From Stenotrophomonas maltophilia (lineage in GTDB: Bacteria; Pseudomonadota; Gammaproteobacteria; Xanthomonadales; Xanthomonadaceae): a DNA stretch of 64,000 nucleotides. The DNA lies in assembly GCA_002387845.1 (NCBI GenBank), contig DGLB01000071.1, forward strand, positions 1 to 64,000. Reading direction: 5' to 3'. Each line of letters opens with the position of its first letter. Position 1 is the first letter of the stretch. The notes under the pieces were generated by a model that was given only the letters and a program-made list of their open reading frames with translations, ran no database searches and was not told the DNA's origin. Shown piece after piece: positions 49,633 through 58,225 of the stretch. Both the position numbers and the translations under genes were made by a program.

Positions 49633-51681
49633 TCAGAGCTTCATGTTGAACCCGACATACACCGTACGGCCGGCCGACGGCGAGAACATCGGCTGCGCCT
49701 CGGTCTGGAAGAAGCTGTCGTACCACGCGTACACATACTCGCGTCCGGTCACGTTCTTCACCTGTACGTCCACGCTCCAGCGCGGGCTGAACTGGTAGCG
49801 GGCACTGAGGTCGAGCACCGCGAAGTCGCCGTACTTGCCGGCCACGTTGCGCTCTTCCAGGTAGTAGTCGCTCTGCGCCCGGCCCTGCAGACCCAACTGC
49901 AGCGCTTCGGTCGCCTGGAAGTCCAGCCCGATGTTGCTGATATGACGCGGTACCGCTGCGACTTCGTTCCCCGTTAGAGAAAGCCCGCCGGCACGATCAT
50001 CGCGCACGATCTTCGCTTCCTGGTAGGCATGCGAGGCCCACGCAGTCCACTTCTCCCCCAGCTGCGCGCTGATCTGCGCATCCACACCACGACGGCGGGT
50101 CTTGCCCAGGGTCACCGTGGTGCCGGTGGCCGGCATGTTCGAGGTTTCGTTCTCCGCATCCTGCTGCCACACCGCCACACGCGCCTGGCTGCCGGCGAAG
50201 GGGCGGAACTTCATGCCCAGCTCCATGCCGGTGTTGGTGGACGGTGCAATGGCGGCCTGGCCGGGGGTCATGTAGGCCGGCGGCGTGGAACCGGTCAGTA
50301 CCTGGAAGGTACGGCCCCAGTTGGCATACACGTTGGTATTCGGGGTGAACGCATACACCACGCTCAGCTTGGGCTGTCCGATGGTGCCGACGTCCTGCAG
50401 CGGCGCGGTCACGCCGCCCGGCAGGCGGGTGGTGCCGTCGAAGCGGTCCACCCGGTAAGCCGGCACGATCTTCAGCGCCTCGATCGGCTGGTAGATCGCC
50501 TGCACGTACGCGCCCCAGTTGTCGAAGCTGTGGCGGTCGTCATTCTGCACGCGGGCCGGGGCTACGCTGAAGTCGGTGGGCATGGCGTAGCTGTAGCGCT
50601 CGCGCACGTAGCCGTTGTTCTGATGCTCGTAGTTCACTCCACCTTCCAGGGTGAGCTCGTCGCCGGCCTGCCAGGTCAAGGTGCTGAGCAGGCCCACCTG
50701 CTTTTCGTCCCAGTAGCGGCGCTGGCGTGGCAGGTTTCCCGTGGGCAGGTCGCTGAAGGTGACGTAGCGGTCGTCTTCGTAACGGTTGTAGTAGAGCTTG
50801 GTGCCGAAGAACACGTTGTCTGCCAGCTTCAGGTCCACGTGCGCCGCAATCTGGCGCATGTCGCGGTCGTCGCGATCGTTGGCATTGCGCAGCGCCGAGC
50901 CGCGGCGGTGCTCGCGCAGTTCAGCAGCGGTCATGAAGCCCGGTTCGTCCGCTTCGTGGTGATAGGCGCGTGCGGTCAACCCGACCCGCAGGCCGTCCTC
51001 GTCCAGATTGCCGTAGAACCACTTGCCACCCACGCTGTACTTCTTCGAGGTGTCGTGGTCGCGGTACCCGTCGGAGGCCTGCCAGCCGACGAAGTAGTTC
51101 TGCGCAAAGCCATTGGCCTCACGGCCGACGGCCAGCTGCGCGTCGCGCGTGTTGTAGCTGCCATAGCCCAGCCGCGCGTCGGTGTACTGGCCGCCCTGGC
51201 GGGTGCCGAAGTTCACGTTGCCGCCAATGTTGTGCAGGCCGTAACGCGGATCATTGGTGCCGCGCACCACTTCGATGTAGCTGATCTCCAGCGGGAACAG
51301 CATGTCGATGAAGCGCTGGTTGCCGCTGTTGACGTTGCTGGGCACGCCGTCGATCAAGGTCTTGATGGCGTTGAGGTAGCCCTCACCATTGAACGCGCGG
51401 AAGCTGATCTTGCCCGACTCCGCACCCTGCCGGGTTTCGGTGAGCTGGATGCCCGGCATCTTCCCCAGCAGTTCCCAGCTGTGGGCCACGTTGCTGTCTT
51501 CGATCTGATCGGCTCCCAGCACATCCACCGAGGTAAGCACCTGGTGGGCGGTGAGCTGGCCTTCGGTGTGCTGGTGCACATCCACTTTGCCCAGGGTCAG
51601 GGCGGAATCGTTTGACTGGGCACGCGCGTCAGGCGCGCACAACACGGCCGCGACAGCGGCCACAAGAACGTGGGACTTCAT
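49633..51681 (-). CDS. TonB-dependent receptor with Zur-like control, possible zinc uptake
   Basis: A 682-residue outer-membrane receptor of the FecA-like group. Signal peptide VLVAAVAAVLCAPDARA; plug marks VLTSVDVLGADQIED, KMPGIQLTETRQGAESG and YIEVVRGTNDPRYG; barrel ending in TVYVGFNMKL. Extracellular loops hold clusters of His, Asp and Glu (RAYHHEADEPG, NANDRDDRD, GYRDHDTSKK). A Zur-like box covers its promoter, so zinc (or a zinc complex) is the suspected cargo. The start ATG 51681 follows GGTCTGCC weakly. It is divergent from the receptor at 51896. Confidence 0.88.
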   Translation of the reverse strand: MKSHVLVAAVAAVLCAPDARAQSNDSALTLGKVDVHQHTEGQLTAHQVLTSVDVLGADQIEDSNVAHSWELLGKMPGIQLTETRQGAESGKISFRAFNGEGYLNAIKTLIDGVPSNVNSGNQRFIDMLFPLEISYIEVVRGTNDPRYGLHNIGGNVNFGTRQGGQYTDARLGYGSYNTRDAQLAVGREANGFAQNYFVGWQASDGYRDHDTSKKYSVGGKWFYGNLDEDGLRVGLTARAYHHEADEPGFMTAAELREHRRGSALRNANDRDDRDMRQIAAHVDLKLADNVFFGTKLYYNRYEDDRYVTFSDLPTGNLPRQRRYWDEKQVGLLSTLTWQAGDELTLEGGVNYEHQNNGYVRERYSYAMPTDFSVAPARVQNDDRHSFDNWGAYVQAIYQPIEALKIVPAYRVDRFDGTTRLPGGVTAPLQDVGTIGQPKLSVVYAFTPNTNVYANWGRTFQVLTGSTPPAYMTPGQAAIAPSTNTGMELGMKFRPFAGSQARVAVWQQDAENETSNMPATGTTVTLGKTRRRGVDAQISAQLGEKWTAWASHAYQEAKIVRDDRAGGLSLTGNEVAAVPRHISNIGLDFQATEALQLGLQGRAQSDYYLEERNVAGKYGDFAVLDLSARYQFSPRWSVDVQVKNVTGREYVYAWYDSFFQTEAQPMFSPSAGRTVYVGFNMKL

Positions 51682-51732
51682 GGATGAAGGCAGACCTGGA
51701 GCGAGGGTGACCAGACAGACTGCCCGATCAAA

Positions 51733-51752
51733 GTGACATTATAACATTGCAC
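51733..51752 (-). promoter_or_regulatory. Zur-like box over the promoter of the receptor gene
   Basis: On the minus strand the site reads GTGCAATGTTATAATGTCAC. From memory, the zinc-uptake operator of E. coli znu contains AAATGTTATAATATCAC; the shared core differs in about two bases. The perfect -10 TATAAT (51743-51738) lies inside it, so bound Zur would block the promoter. Confidence 0.6.
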
Positions 51753-51768
51753 GCCAGCTGCTGCGAAG

Positions 51769-51785
51769 CGACATGCCACATGTCG
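51769..51785. promoter_or_regulatory. Perfect CGACATG-N3-CATGTCG palindrome
   Basis: Seven-bp arms and a CCA centre, between the two divergent receptor genes. Length and symmetry fit a dimeric repressor site. It lies 27 bp from the centre of the Zur-like box. Confidence 0.5.
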
Positions 51786-51799
51786 TTCTGTGTCAGATG

Positions 51800-51810
51800 C
51801 GAATGATTCG
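51800..51810. promoter_or_regulatory. CGAAT-G-ATTCG palindrome, weak Fur-like site
   Basis: An 11-bp perfect palindrome within TGCGAATGATTCGTG, which shares the AAT-N-ATT centre with the Fur consensus but little more. It lies upstream of the rightward receptor gene. Confidence 0.3.
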
Positions 51811-51895
51811 TGATACGATTGTTAAGATTTCCACCCCCCAACAAGGATGTCCCAGCCATCGCCAGCGGACCCTGCCCACACAGGAGTACTGCTCG

Positions 51896-53929
51896 ATGTC
51901 GTTCCCCCGCGTTGCCCTTGCCGTTGCTGTCTCCCTGGCGCTTTCCAGCCAGGCCCACGCCGCCCCGGATGCCGCTGCCACCGGCAGCGCCCAGCAGATG
52001 GATACCGTGGTGGTGACCGCCACGGGTGCCCAGCAGTGGATCAAGGACGCCCCGGCCAGCATCAGCGTCATTACCCGCGAAGAGATCGAGCGCAAGCCGG
52101 TCAGCAGCATCGGCCAGCTGCTCAGCACCGTGCCGGGCGTGACTGGTGGCTATGCGCTGTCCGGCGCGCAATCGAAGATCCGCCTGCGCGGCCTGCCCGA
52201 GCAGTACACCCTGATCCTGATCGACGGCCGCCGCCAGGGCAGCTCCGCCGGGGTGAACTACCGCGACGACCTGGGTCCACAGGACCTCAACTGGCTGTCG
52301 CCGGACATGATCGAGCGGATTGAAGTGGTGCGCGGCCCGATGTCCTCGCTGTACGGCAGCGACGCCATGGGCGGCGTCATCAACATCATCACCCGCAAGG
52401 TCGCCACCGAATGGGGCGGCTCGGTCACCTTCAACTACAGCCGGCCGGACGCGGATGACCGCGGCAACACCACCCAGATGGGCGCGCTGTTCAGCGGCCC
52501 GCTGACCGAAAACCTCGGCCTGCGCGTGGGTGCCAACGTCACTGACCGCGAATCCGATCGTGGCGCACGCCAGACGCCCGGCAACAAGGCCGAGAACGCC
52601 AATGTGCTGTTCAACTGGCGCATCAGCGACGACCACACCGTGGGCGTGGAGGCCTCGCGTGGCGTGCAGCGCAACAGCGGTGCCGGCGCGGTGAGCAGCT
52701 GGGGCCTGTCCAAGCTGGTGCAGACCGGCTACGTGCTCACCCATGACGGCAAGTACGGCGACGCCAGCACCTCCAAGACCACGCTGGTGCAGAACGACTA
52801 CGAGGACAAGGGCAGCGAAGTCGGCAACCACTCGAAGGAAACCGTATTCGATACGGCCTTCACCCATGGCTTCCACTGGGGCTTCGAGCACAGCCTGAAC
52901 GTTGGCGGGCAGTGGAAGCGCGAGGAACTGGAAAACAGCGACACCATCGGTACCGTGCCGGTGACCTGGACCGGCAGCGGCCGCATCAGCCCAACCAGTG
53001 AAGCCGACTCCTGGGCGCTGTTCGCTGAAGACCACATCACCCTGCATGAGCGCTTCATCCTCACCGTGGGCCTGCGCTGGGACAACACCGAGAACTACGA
53101 CGACAACCTCAGCCCGCGCATTTACGGCGTGTGGCACCCGAGCGACGCGTGGACGATCCGCGGTGGCATCTCCGAGGGCTTCCGCGCCCCCAACCTGAAG
53201 CAGGGCACCGCCGGTGCGGCCACCCAGTCCGGCGGCAACGGTTGCCGCGCGCTTACCGTGGAAGGCTGGAGCAGCACCTCGGTGAACGCCGACGGCACGC
53301 GTGGCTGCTACATGGCCGGCAATCCCAACCTGGAACCGGAAACCAGCACCAACTACGAGCTGGGCGTCGGCTTCGACAAGAACGGCTGGTCCGCATCGGC
53401 CACCTACTTCCTGACCAACTTCGACGACAAGATCGAACAGGTGCCGCTGGCACAGATTCCCGGCCAGACCACCAGCTTCGTCAACGGCTACTGGTGGACG
53501 GTCGCGCAGAACATCCAGAAGGCGCGCACGCGCGGCGTGGAAGCCAGCGTGACCGTGCCGCTGCACGAACGGCTGAGCTGGACCACCAACGCCACGCGCA
53601 TGCTGGAATCGAAGAACCGCACCACCGGGGCCACCCTGCTGGTGGTACCGGAGCTGACCGCCAACACCTCGCTGGACTGGCAGGTCACCGATGCCTGGTC
53701 GCTGAACCTCAGCGCGCAGCACATCGGCAAGCAGCTGGTGTCGGCAACCAGTGCCACGTTTGCCAAGGCCTACACCACGGTCGACCTGGTGACCGGGTTC
53801 GATGTGAACGAGCACCTGACCCTGCGGGCGGGCGTGCTGAACCTGGGGGATGTGTCCACCATCGATGAAGGCAACAACTACGATGGTGGGGCGCGTACGT
53901 TCTTTGTGGGTGCCACCGCGCGATTCTGA
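51896..53929 (+). CDS. TonB-dependent receptor, FepA/CirA-like
   Basis: A 677-residue outer-membrane receptor with strong similarity to the FepA/CirA/BtuB group. Signal peptide VALAVAVSLALSSQAHA; TonB box MDTVVVTATG; plug with TVPGVTGGYALSG, RIEVVRGPMSSLYGSDAMGGVINIITRK; barrel ending in TFFVGATARF with the terminal Phe. CirA-like receptors import iron-catecholates or, in relatives, other metals. ATG 51896 has AGGAG nine bases upstream. It is divergent from the other receptor, and the shared 214-bp region holds several palindromes. Confidence 0.92.
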   Translation: MSFPRVALAVAVSLALSSQAHAAPDAAATGSAQQMDTVVVTATGAQQWIKDAPASISVITREEIERKPVSSIGQLLSTVPGVTGGYALSGAQSKIRLRGLPEQYTLILIDGRRQGSSAGVNYRDDLGPQDLNWLSPDMIERIEVVRGPMSSLYGSDAMGGVINIITRKVATEWGGSVTFNYSRPDADDRGNTTQMGALFSGPLTENLGLRVGANVTDRESDRGARQTPGNKAENANVLFNWRISDDHTVGVEASRGVQRNSGAGAVSSWGLSKLVQTGYVLTHDGKYGDASTSKTTLVQNDYEDKGSEVGNHSKETVFDTAFTHGFHWGFEHSLNVGGQWKREELENSDTIGTVPVTWTGSGRISPTSEADSWALFAEDHITLHERFILTVGLRWDNTENYDDNLSPRIYGVWHPSDAWTIRGGISEGFRAPNLKQGTAGAATQSGGNGCRALTVEGWSSTSVNADGTRGCYMAGNPNLEPETSTNYELGVGFDKNGWSASATYFLTNFDDKIEQVPLAQIPGQTTSFVNGYWWTVAQNIQKARTRGVEASVTVPLHERLSWTTNATRMLESKNRTTGATLLVVPELTANTSLDWQVTDAWSLNLSAQHIGKQLVSATSATFAKAYTTVDLVTGFDVNEHLTLRAGVLNLGDVSTIDEGNNYDGGARTFFVGATARF

Positions 53930-53987
53930 TTGCCGGTGCCAAGGCGGTGGCGGCACGGATGACGTGCCGCCATGCCGTGTGGAACGG

Positions 53988-54133
53988 GTAGAGTCAGTCG
54001 ACAGACGACTGCCGATAACGGTGATCGGCGCGACGAACGCATGACCCCTGGCGCAGAAGCGCGTCCCCGTTCAAAGGTCATGCGTTACAGCAGCCATCAC
54101 TACCACGTGCGGTCGTCTATCGACCGACCCTAC
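53988..54133. repeat. 146-bp GTAG element, copy 6
   Basis: GTAGAGTCAGTCGACAGACG at 53988 to CTAC at 54133, with inner CGCATGACC / GGTCATGCG. It lies between the convergent receptor and carotenoid oxygenase genes. Confidence 0.9.
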
Positions 54134-54152
54134 CGCACCCTGCGTCGCACCT

Positions 54153-54178
54153 GTAGTGCCGGCCGCGGGCCGGCACCA
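54153..54178 (+). repeat. SMAG-like palindrome (GTAGTGCCGGCC type)
   Basis: GTAG at 54153, stem TGCCGGCC / GGCCGGCA around GCG. It ends 4 bp before the carotenoid oxygenase stop and sits beside copy 6. Confidence 0.8.
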
Positions 54179-54181
54179 CGG

Positions 54182-55705
54182 TCACCCCTTCGCTGCAAAC
54201 GTGCCATGGAATCCCAGCGGCACGGCATACGGCAGCCAGGCCTGTGCCAGCGGGCCCTCATCTATGCGTCGCGCATCCAGCACCGCAATGCCACTGCGCT
54301 GGTTCGCCGAATCCAGCAGCGTCCCCACCAGCCAGCCATCGTCGGCCTTGCGGCCGCCCGGACGCGGCACGAATACGTGCTCCTCGGCCAGGATGTCGGT
54401 GCCGTAACGCCACACCTGGCGGCGGCCGCGATCCACGTCAAACCCGGCCACGCCATTGAAGTACGGCGCACTGTGCTCGCCCTGGATCACCGGCGTATAC
54501 AGGCGCGCGCCCTTGTCACCCGCCGTGCGGCTGTCGAACATCGGGAACTCGATGCCACGGATGCCGGTCTCTTCCCAGCGCGCGCTACCGCTGCGCAGGT
54601 CCAGATGCAGCTCCAGCAGGCTGGCATCGGAGTTGGCGGCGTGGGCGGCGTCACCCTCCATCGCCGCCTTCATCGGGGAGCGCGCCTCGTTGATGTCGTC
54701 ATGCCGCACCGTGCGCATCACGATCCGACCGTTCTTCTCATACGCGTCGCCGAAGTGATAGGCCGCAGTGAACGCGGCCTCGAACCAGCGCGCGGTGTCC
54801 GGTGCCGACTTCGGCACCACCGCAATCCGGCAGGGTCGCTGCGGGGCGAACTGCATGCGTTCGAAGAACGCACCACCGCCCTCCCTGCGATCAAACGGCA
54901 TCAGCATGAACACCAGGTGCGCGTCGGTCATCGCGAAGGCATGCATGTACCCCAGGAAGGGCGTATCGACCACGCTGGCCGAACGCAGCTGCCCGTCCGC
55001 ACCGATGTGCCACACCAGCAGCCCGGTGCCGCCCAGCAAGGAAATGCTGCCGAAGTTCCACACGCTGCCATCGCGGTCCACCAGCGGATGCGCCGAGAAC
55101 GGTATCGAGGCCAGGTCTGGTCGCCAGGTGGTGGCACCGATCGTGCCCAGTTCCTGCGGGTCCATCTCGAAGGCCGAACCCGCTTCGCACAGCGCAAACA
55201 GGCGGCCATTGACCACCATCACCGAGGTGTTGGCCGCGTTGGCGTCGTCGTTGTTGCGCACCGCCTGGCGATCCGGCACGTCGGTGCCCGCCGCCGGGTA
55301 AAGGAAGCGTCCGGCCTTCTGCTCGCGGGTGAACTTGGGCGTGGCCACCATGCGGCCCCGGTGGGTCAGCGTCCCGTTACCGTTGAACTGCCAGCCGTGG
55401 ACCATGCCGTCGCCGTCGAACCAGTGGTCGTAGCGGAAGCCATTGCGCTCCTTCCAGGCCGGGCCATTGCGGTACAGGGTGCCTGCGAACCCCGCCGGCA
55501 GGCGGCCCTGCAGGTCCACCGTGGCCGGACCCAGGCTTTCGCTGGTGACGCTGCGCCAGCCGGTCAGCCAGGGATGCTGCTCGCGGGCCTGGGCAAAGGC
55601 GGCCGCATCGCCCGCCAGTGCAGGTGCGGCGCGCAGGGCAACGCCGCCGATGGCAGCGGTGGTGGCAACAGACAACAGCGACTGCAGGAAGCGGCGACGG
55701 TCCAT
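54182..55705 (-). CDS. Carotenoid-cleavage dioxygenase family protein, Tat-exported
   Basis: A 507-residue seven-bladed-propeller dioxygenase family protein that uses non-heme iron held by four histidines. Candidates are in PFSAHPLVDRDG, GYMHAFAMTDAH, MRTVRHDDIN and LGFHGTFAAKG. It opens with a twin-arginine signal (MDRRRFLQSLLSVATTAAIGG, Ala-rich cleavage region APALAGDA), so it should act in the periplasm, unusual for this family. Substrates could be carotenoids or stilbene-type lignin pieces. It follows the DUF2141 gene by 10 bp in one operon. Confidence 0.87.
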   Translation of the reverse strand: MDRRRFLQSLLSVATTAAIGGVALRAAPALAGDAAAFAQAREQHPWLTGWRSVTSESLGPATVDLQGRLPAGFAGTLYRNGPAWKERNGFRYDHWFDGDGMVHGWQFNGNGTLTHRGRMVATPKFTREQKAGRFLYPAAGTDVPDRQAVRNNDDANAANTSVMVVNGRLFALCEAGSAFEMDPQELGTIGATTWRPDLASIPFSAHPLVDRDGSVWNFGSISLLGGTGLLVWHIGADGQLRSASVVDTPFLGYMHAFAMTDAHLVFMLMPFDRREGGGAFFERMQFAPQRPCRIAVVPKSAPDTARWFEAAFTAAYHFGDAYEKNGRIVMRTVRHDDINEARSPMKAAMEGDAAHAANSDASLLELHLDLRSGSARWEETGIRGIEFPMFDSRTAGDKGARLYTPVIQGEHSAPYFNGVAGFDVDRGRRQVWRYGTDILAEEHVFVPRPGGRKADDGWLVGTLLDSANQRSGIAVLDARRIDEGPLAQAWLPYAVPLGFHGTFAAKG

Positions 55706-55715
55706 GTGGGATGCC

Positions 55716-56138
55716 TCAGCGCAGGATGATGGTGATGGTGGAGCCCTCGGCCGGTACGTGCACGCGGGCTTCCTCCCAGGTGGGCTTGCGCATCACCTGC
55801 GGGTTGTTGCTGAAGCCATAGCCTTCCACCGGTACGCCCAGCATGTTGGTGTCCAGCTTGCCATTGTCATTTTCGTCCTGGGTGACCATCACCGCGTAGT
55901 CGCCCGCCGGCAGGTTCTTGAAATCGAAGTGGGCGGTGTCGCCGCTCACCTTGGCCGACTGCGCCTGCGCCGGCTTGGCCTTCTGGTTCCAACCGTCCGG
56001 ACCATCCACCACCGACATGTGCAGGGTGCCGGTCTGGACACGGATATCCTGCAGATTCACCTGCAGGTCGCCCGCATTTGCGGAGGCAGCCACCAGCAGG
56101 CAGGCATAGGGAAGACAGTTCATCAGGGTGCGGACCAT
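55716..56138 (-). CDS. DUF2141-domain exported protein
   Basis: A 140-residue exported protein. The signal (MNCLPYACLLVAASANA in its later part) is followed by DUF2141 marks: LQVNLQDIRVQTGTLHMSVVD, the strand FDFKNLPAGDYAVMVTQDENDNGKLD and the final GYGFSNNPQVMRKPTWEEARV. The role of DUF2141 is unknown. The acidic DENDNGKLD loop looks like a calcium site. ATG 56138 with GGAG upstream is preferred; ATG 56123 is possible. It is the first gene before the carotenoid oxygenase. Confidence 0.85.
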   Translation of the reverse strand: MVRTLMNCLPYACLLVAASANAGDLQVNLQDIRVQTGTLHMSVVDGPDGWNQKAKPAQAQSAKVSGDTAHFDFKNLPAGDYAVMVTQDENDNGKLDTNMLGVPVEGYGFSNNPQVMRKPTWEEARVHVPAEGSTITIILR

Positions 56139-56287
56139 AGTGCGGACTCCGGTTGGGTGTGTGGGGCCAGTCTGCGCGGCACGTCCCACCCAACCCATGC
56201 CCAGTGGTCATCGATCCGCAGTGCCAGAAGTCACTTTCTGCGGGGACCCCATTGCCGAACCCGCCAACGGGCGGGCAGCATGCGGCC

Positions 56288-57391
56288 ATGGCCTCCTTCC
56301 TGCGCAACCTGATCAGCCCCCTCAGCCTGGCCGGCCTGCTGACCATCGTGGCCGTTGGGCTCTCGCTGGGCGTGGCCACACAGGGCGAGCAGACCCTGCG
56401 CTGGGCCGCACTGGGCGTGTTCATGGTGCTGTTCGTCATCTACGACCACCTGCCCCTCCGCTCGCGCTGGCGCCTGCTCAGTGATGTGCTGCTGGCGCTG
56501 ATGGCGCTGGCCCTGGTCTGGCTGGAGCCGCGCGTAGGCACCCTGCCGGTGTTGCTGGTGGTGCTGGTGGCGCACCTGGCCGAGCATTGGCCGCCCCGAA
56601 CCGTGCTGGTGTCGGCACTGCTGTTCAACGTGTGCCTGTACTTCGCGCTGCGCACCGGCGGTGCCACTCATCCCTTCCTGGTGGTGACCATCTACGCCGG
56701 CTTCCAGGCCTTCGCCGCGCTGACCGCGCATTACGCCCGCAGCTCGGAACTGGCCCGCGAAGCGCTGGCGCGGGTCAACGCCGACCTGCTGGCCACCCGC
56801 GCCCTGCTGGCCGACAGTGCGCGCGATGCCGAGCGCCTGCGGCTGGCACGCGAGCTTCATGACGTGGCCGGGCACAAGCTCACCGCGATGCGCCTGAACC
56901 TGCGCGCCCTGGCCAGCGACGCCAGCCCGGCCACGCGCGAGCGCGTGCTGCTGGTGGAACAGCTGTCGGCGGAGCTGCTGGGCGACATCCGTCAGGTCGT
57001 GCAGAGCATGCGCGACGAACGTGGCCTGGACCTGGCGACCGCGTTGCAGGCGCTGGCTACCCCGTTCCCGCGGCCGGGGCTGCAGGTGCACATTGGAGAT
57101 GAGGTGCGCATTGCCAATCCGCTGGTGGCCGACGCGGTACTGCGGCTGGTGCAGGAGGCGCTCACCAACGCGGCCCGGCACGGCGATGCCGATACGGTGT
57201 GGTTGAACATCGACAAGGAAGAACACTGCGTGCGCATTGACATCCGCGACGACGGCCACAGGACCGAGCGCATCCGCGAAGGCAACGGCATCACCGGCAT
57301 GCGCGAGCGCCTGGCGGCCCTGCACGGGCAGCTGGAACTGGCGCGCACCGACGCCGGCGGCATGCACCTCACCGCGCGGTTGCCGGCATGA
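56288..57391 (+). CDS. NarL-type histidine kinase (HisKA_3)
   Basis: A 367-residue sensor kinase. The N-half has about six membrane segments (LAGLLTIVAVGLSLGV, WAALGVFMVLFVIY, VLLALMALALVWL and more). The dimerisation helix holds the phospho-His in RLARELHDVAGHKLTAMRL near residue 190, and the ATP domain contains LVQEALTNAARHGDA and DDGHRTERIREGNGITGMRERL. This is the DesK/NarX-like class with a membrane sensor. The signal is unknown. It overlaps the regulator gene by 4 nt. Confidence 0.92.
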   Translation: MASFLRNLISPLSLAGLLTIVAVGLSLGVATQGEQTLRWAALGVFMVLFVIYDHLPLRSRWRLLSDVLLALMALALVWLEPRVGTLPVLLVVLVAHLAEHWPPRTVLVSALLFNVCLYFALRTGGATHPFLVVTIYAGFQAFAALTAHYARSSELAREALARVNADLLATRALLADSARDAERLRLARELHDVAGHKLTAMRLNLRALASDASPATRERVLLVEQLSAELLGDIRQVVQSMRDERGLDLATALQALATPFPRPGLQVHIGDEVRIANPLVADAVLRLVQEALTNAARHGDADTVWLNIDKEEHCVRIDIRDDGHRTERIREGNGITGMRERLAALHGQLELARTDAGGMHLTARLPA

Positions 57392-58029
57392 GCGCGGTGC
57401 CTGCCCTGCGCGTGGCGCTGGCCGATGACCAGGCCCTGGTGCGCGCCGGCCTGCGTGCCCTGCTGCAGGGACTGGGCATTGAAGTGGTGCTGGAGGCCGA
57501 CGACGGCCAAGGTCTGCTCGACGGCTTGGCGCACCAGCAGGTGGATGTCGTGCTGAGCGATGTACGGATGCCGGGCGTGGACGGCATTGCCGCCACCCGG
57601 CAGCTGCGCGAGCGCGGTGACACCACGCCTCTGCTGCTGTTGACCACATTCGATGAAAGTGACCTGCTGCTGCAGGCCAGCCAGGCGGGTGCGCAGGGCT
57701 TCATGCTCAAGGATGCCGCGCCGGAGGATCTGCACGAAGCGATTCTGAAAGTCGCCGGCGGGGAAACCCTGCTGCTGCCGGTGAGCACCGATCCGGTGCG
57801 TGCGCGCTACCGGTTCCATGATGAAGCCCCCCCCAGCGACACATTTAGCGAGAAGGAAGTGGCGATCCTGCGGCTGCTGGCCGGCGGGTATTCCAACAAG
57901 GAGATCGCCCGTACGCTGTTTCTGGCCGAGGGCACGGTGAAGAACTATGTCTCCACCATTCTGGACAAGCTGGGTACGCGGGATCGCACGCGGGCGGTGT
58001 TGAAGGCGATCACGCTGCGGGTCATCTGA
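57388..58029 (+). CDS. NarL/FixJ-type response regulator
   Basis: A 213-residue regulator. Receiver domain with the acidic pair in VALADDQALV, phospho-acceptor Asp58 (VVLSDVRMPGVDG) and Lys in FMLKDAAPED. The C-terminal LuxR-type helix-turn-helix is FSEKEVAILRLLAGGYSNKEIARTLFLAEGTVKNYVSTIL, here in short form EKEVAILRLLAGGYSNKEIA. It is made with its kinase (ATGA overlap). Targets are unknown; the divergent DUF2141/carotenoid oxygenase operon next to the kinase is a candidate. Confidence 0.93.
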   Translation: MSAVPALRVALADDQALVRAGLRALLQGLGIEVVLEADDGQGLLDGLAHQQVDVVLSDVRMPGVDGIAATRQLRERGDTTPLLLLTTFDESDLLLQASQAGAQGFMLKDAAPEDLHEAILKVAGGETLLLPVSTDPVRARYRFHDEAPPSDTFSEKEVAILRLLAGGYSNKEIARTLFLAEGTVKNYVSTILDKLGTRDRTRAVLKAITLRVI

Positions 58030-58080
58030 GCCTGGGTAATCGTAAAAATTCCCGGGTCGCTGGCCGCTGGCCGCTGGCTG

Positions 58081-58225
58081 GTAGGGTCGGTCGACAGACG
58101 ACCGCCGATAGCAATGATCAACGCTGGGACGCATGATCTTGGAGGGTGACGCGCCTCTTCGTTGTGTGGTCACTCGTTACCGTGCCGATCATCCTAATCG
58201 GCAGTCGTCTGTCGACCGACCCTAC
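58081..58225. repeat. 145-bp GTAG element, copy 7
   Basis: GTAGGGTCGGTCGACAGACG at 58081 to CTAC at 58222-58225. On the minus strand the final GTAG gives the OmpR-system kinase its stop codon. It separates two convergent two-component systems. Confidence 0.92.

Noticed and set aside
51800..51810. A firm Fur box call
   Set aside because: Only the AAT-N-ATT centre fits; outer positions do not, so it is listed only as weak.
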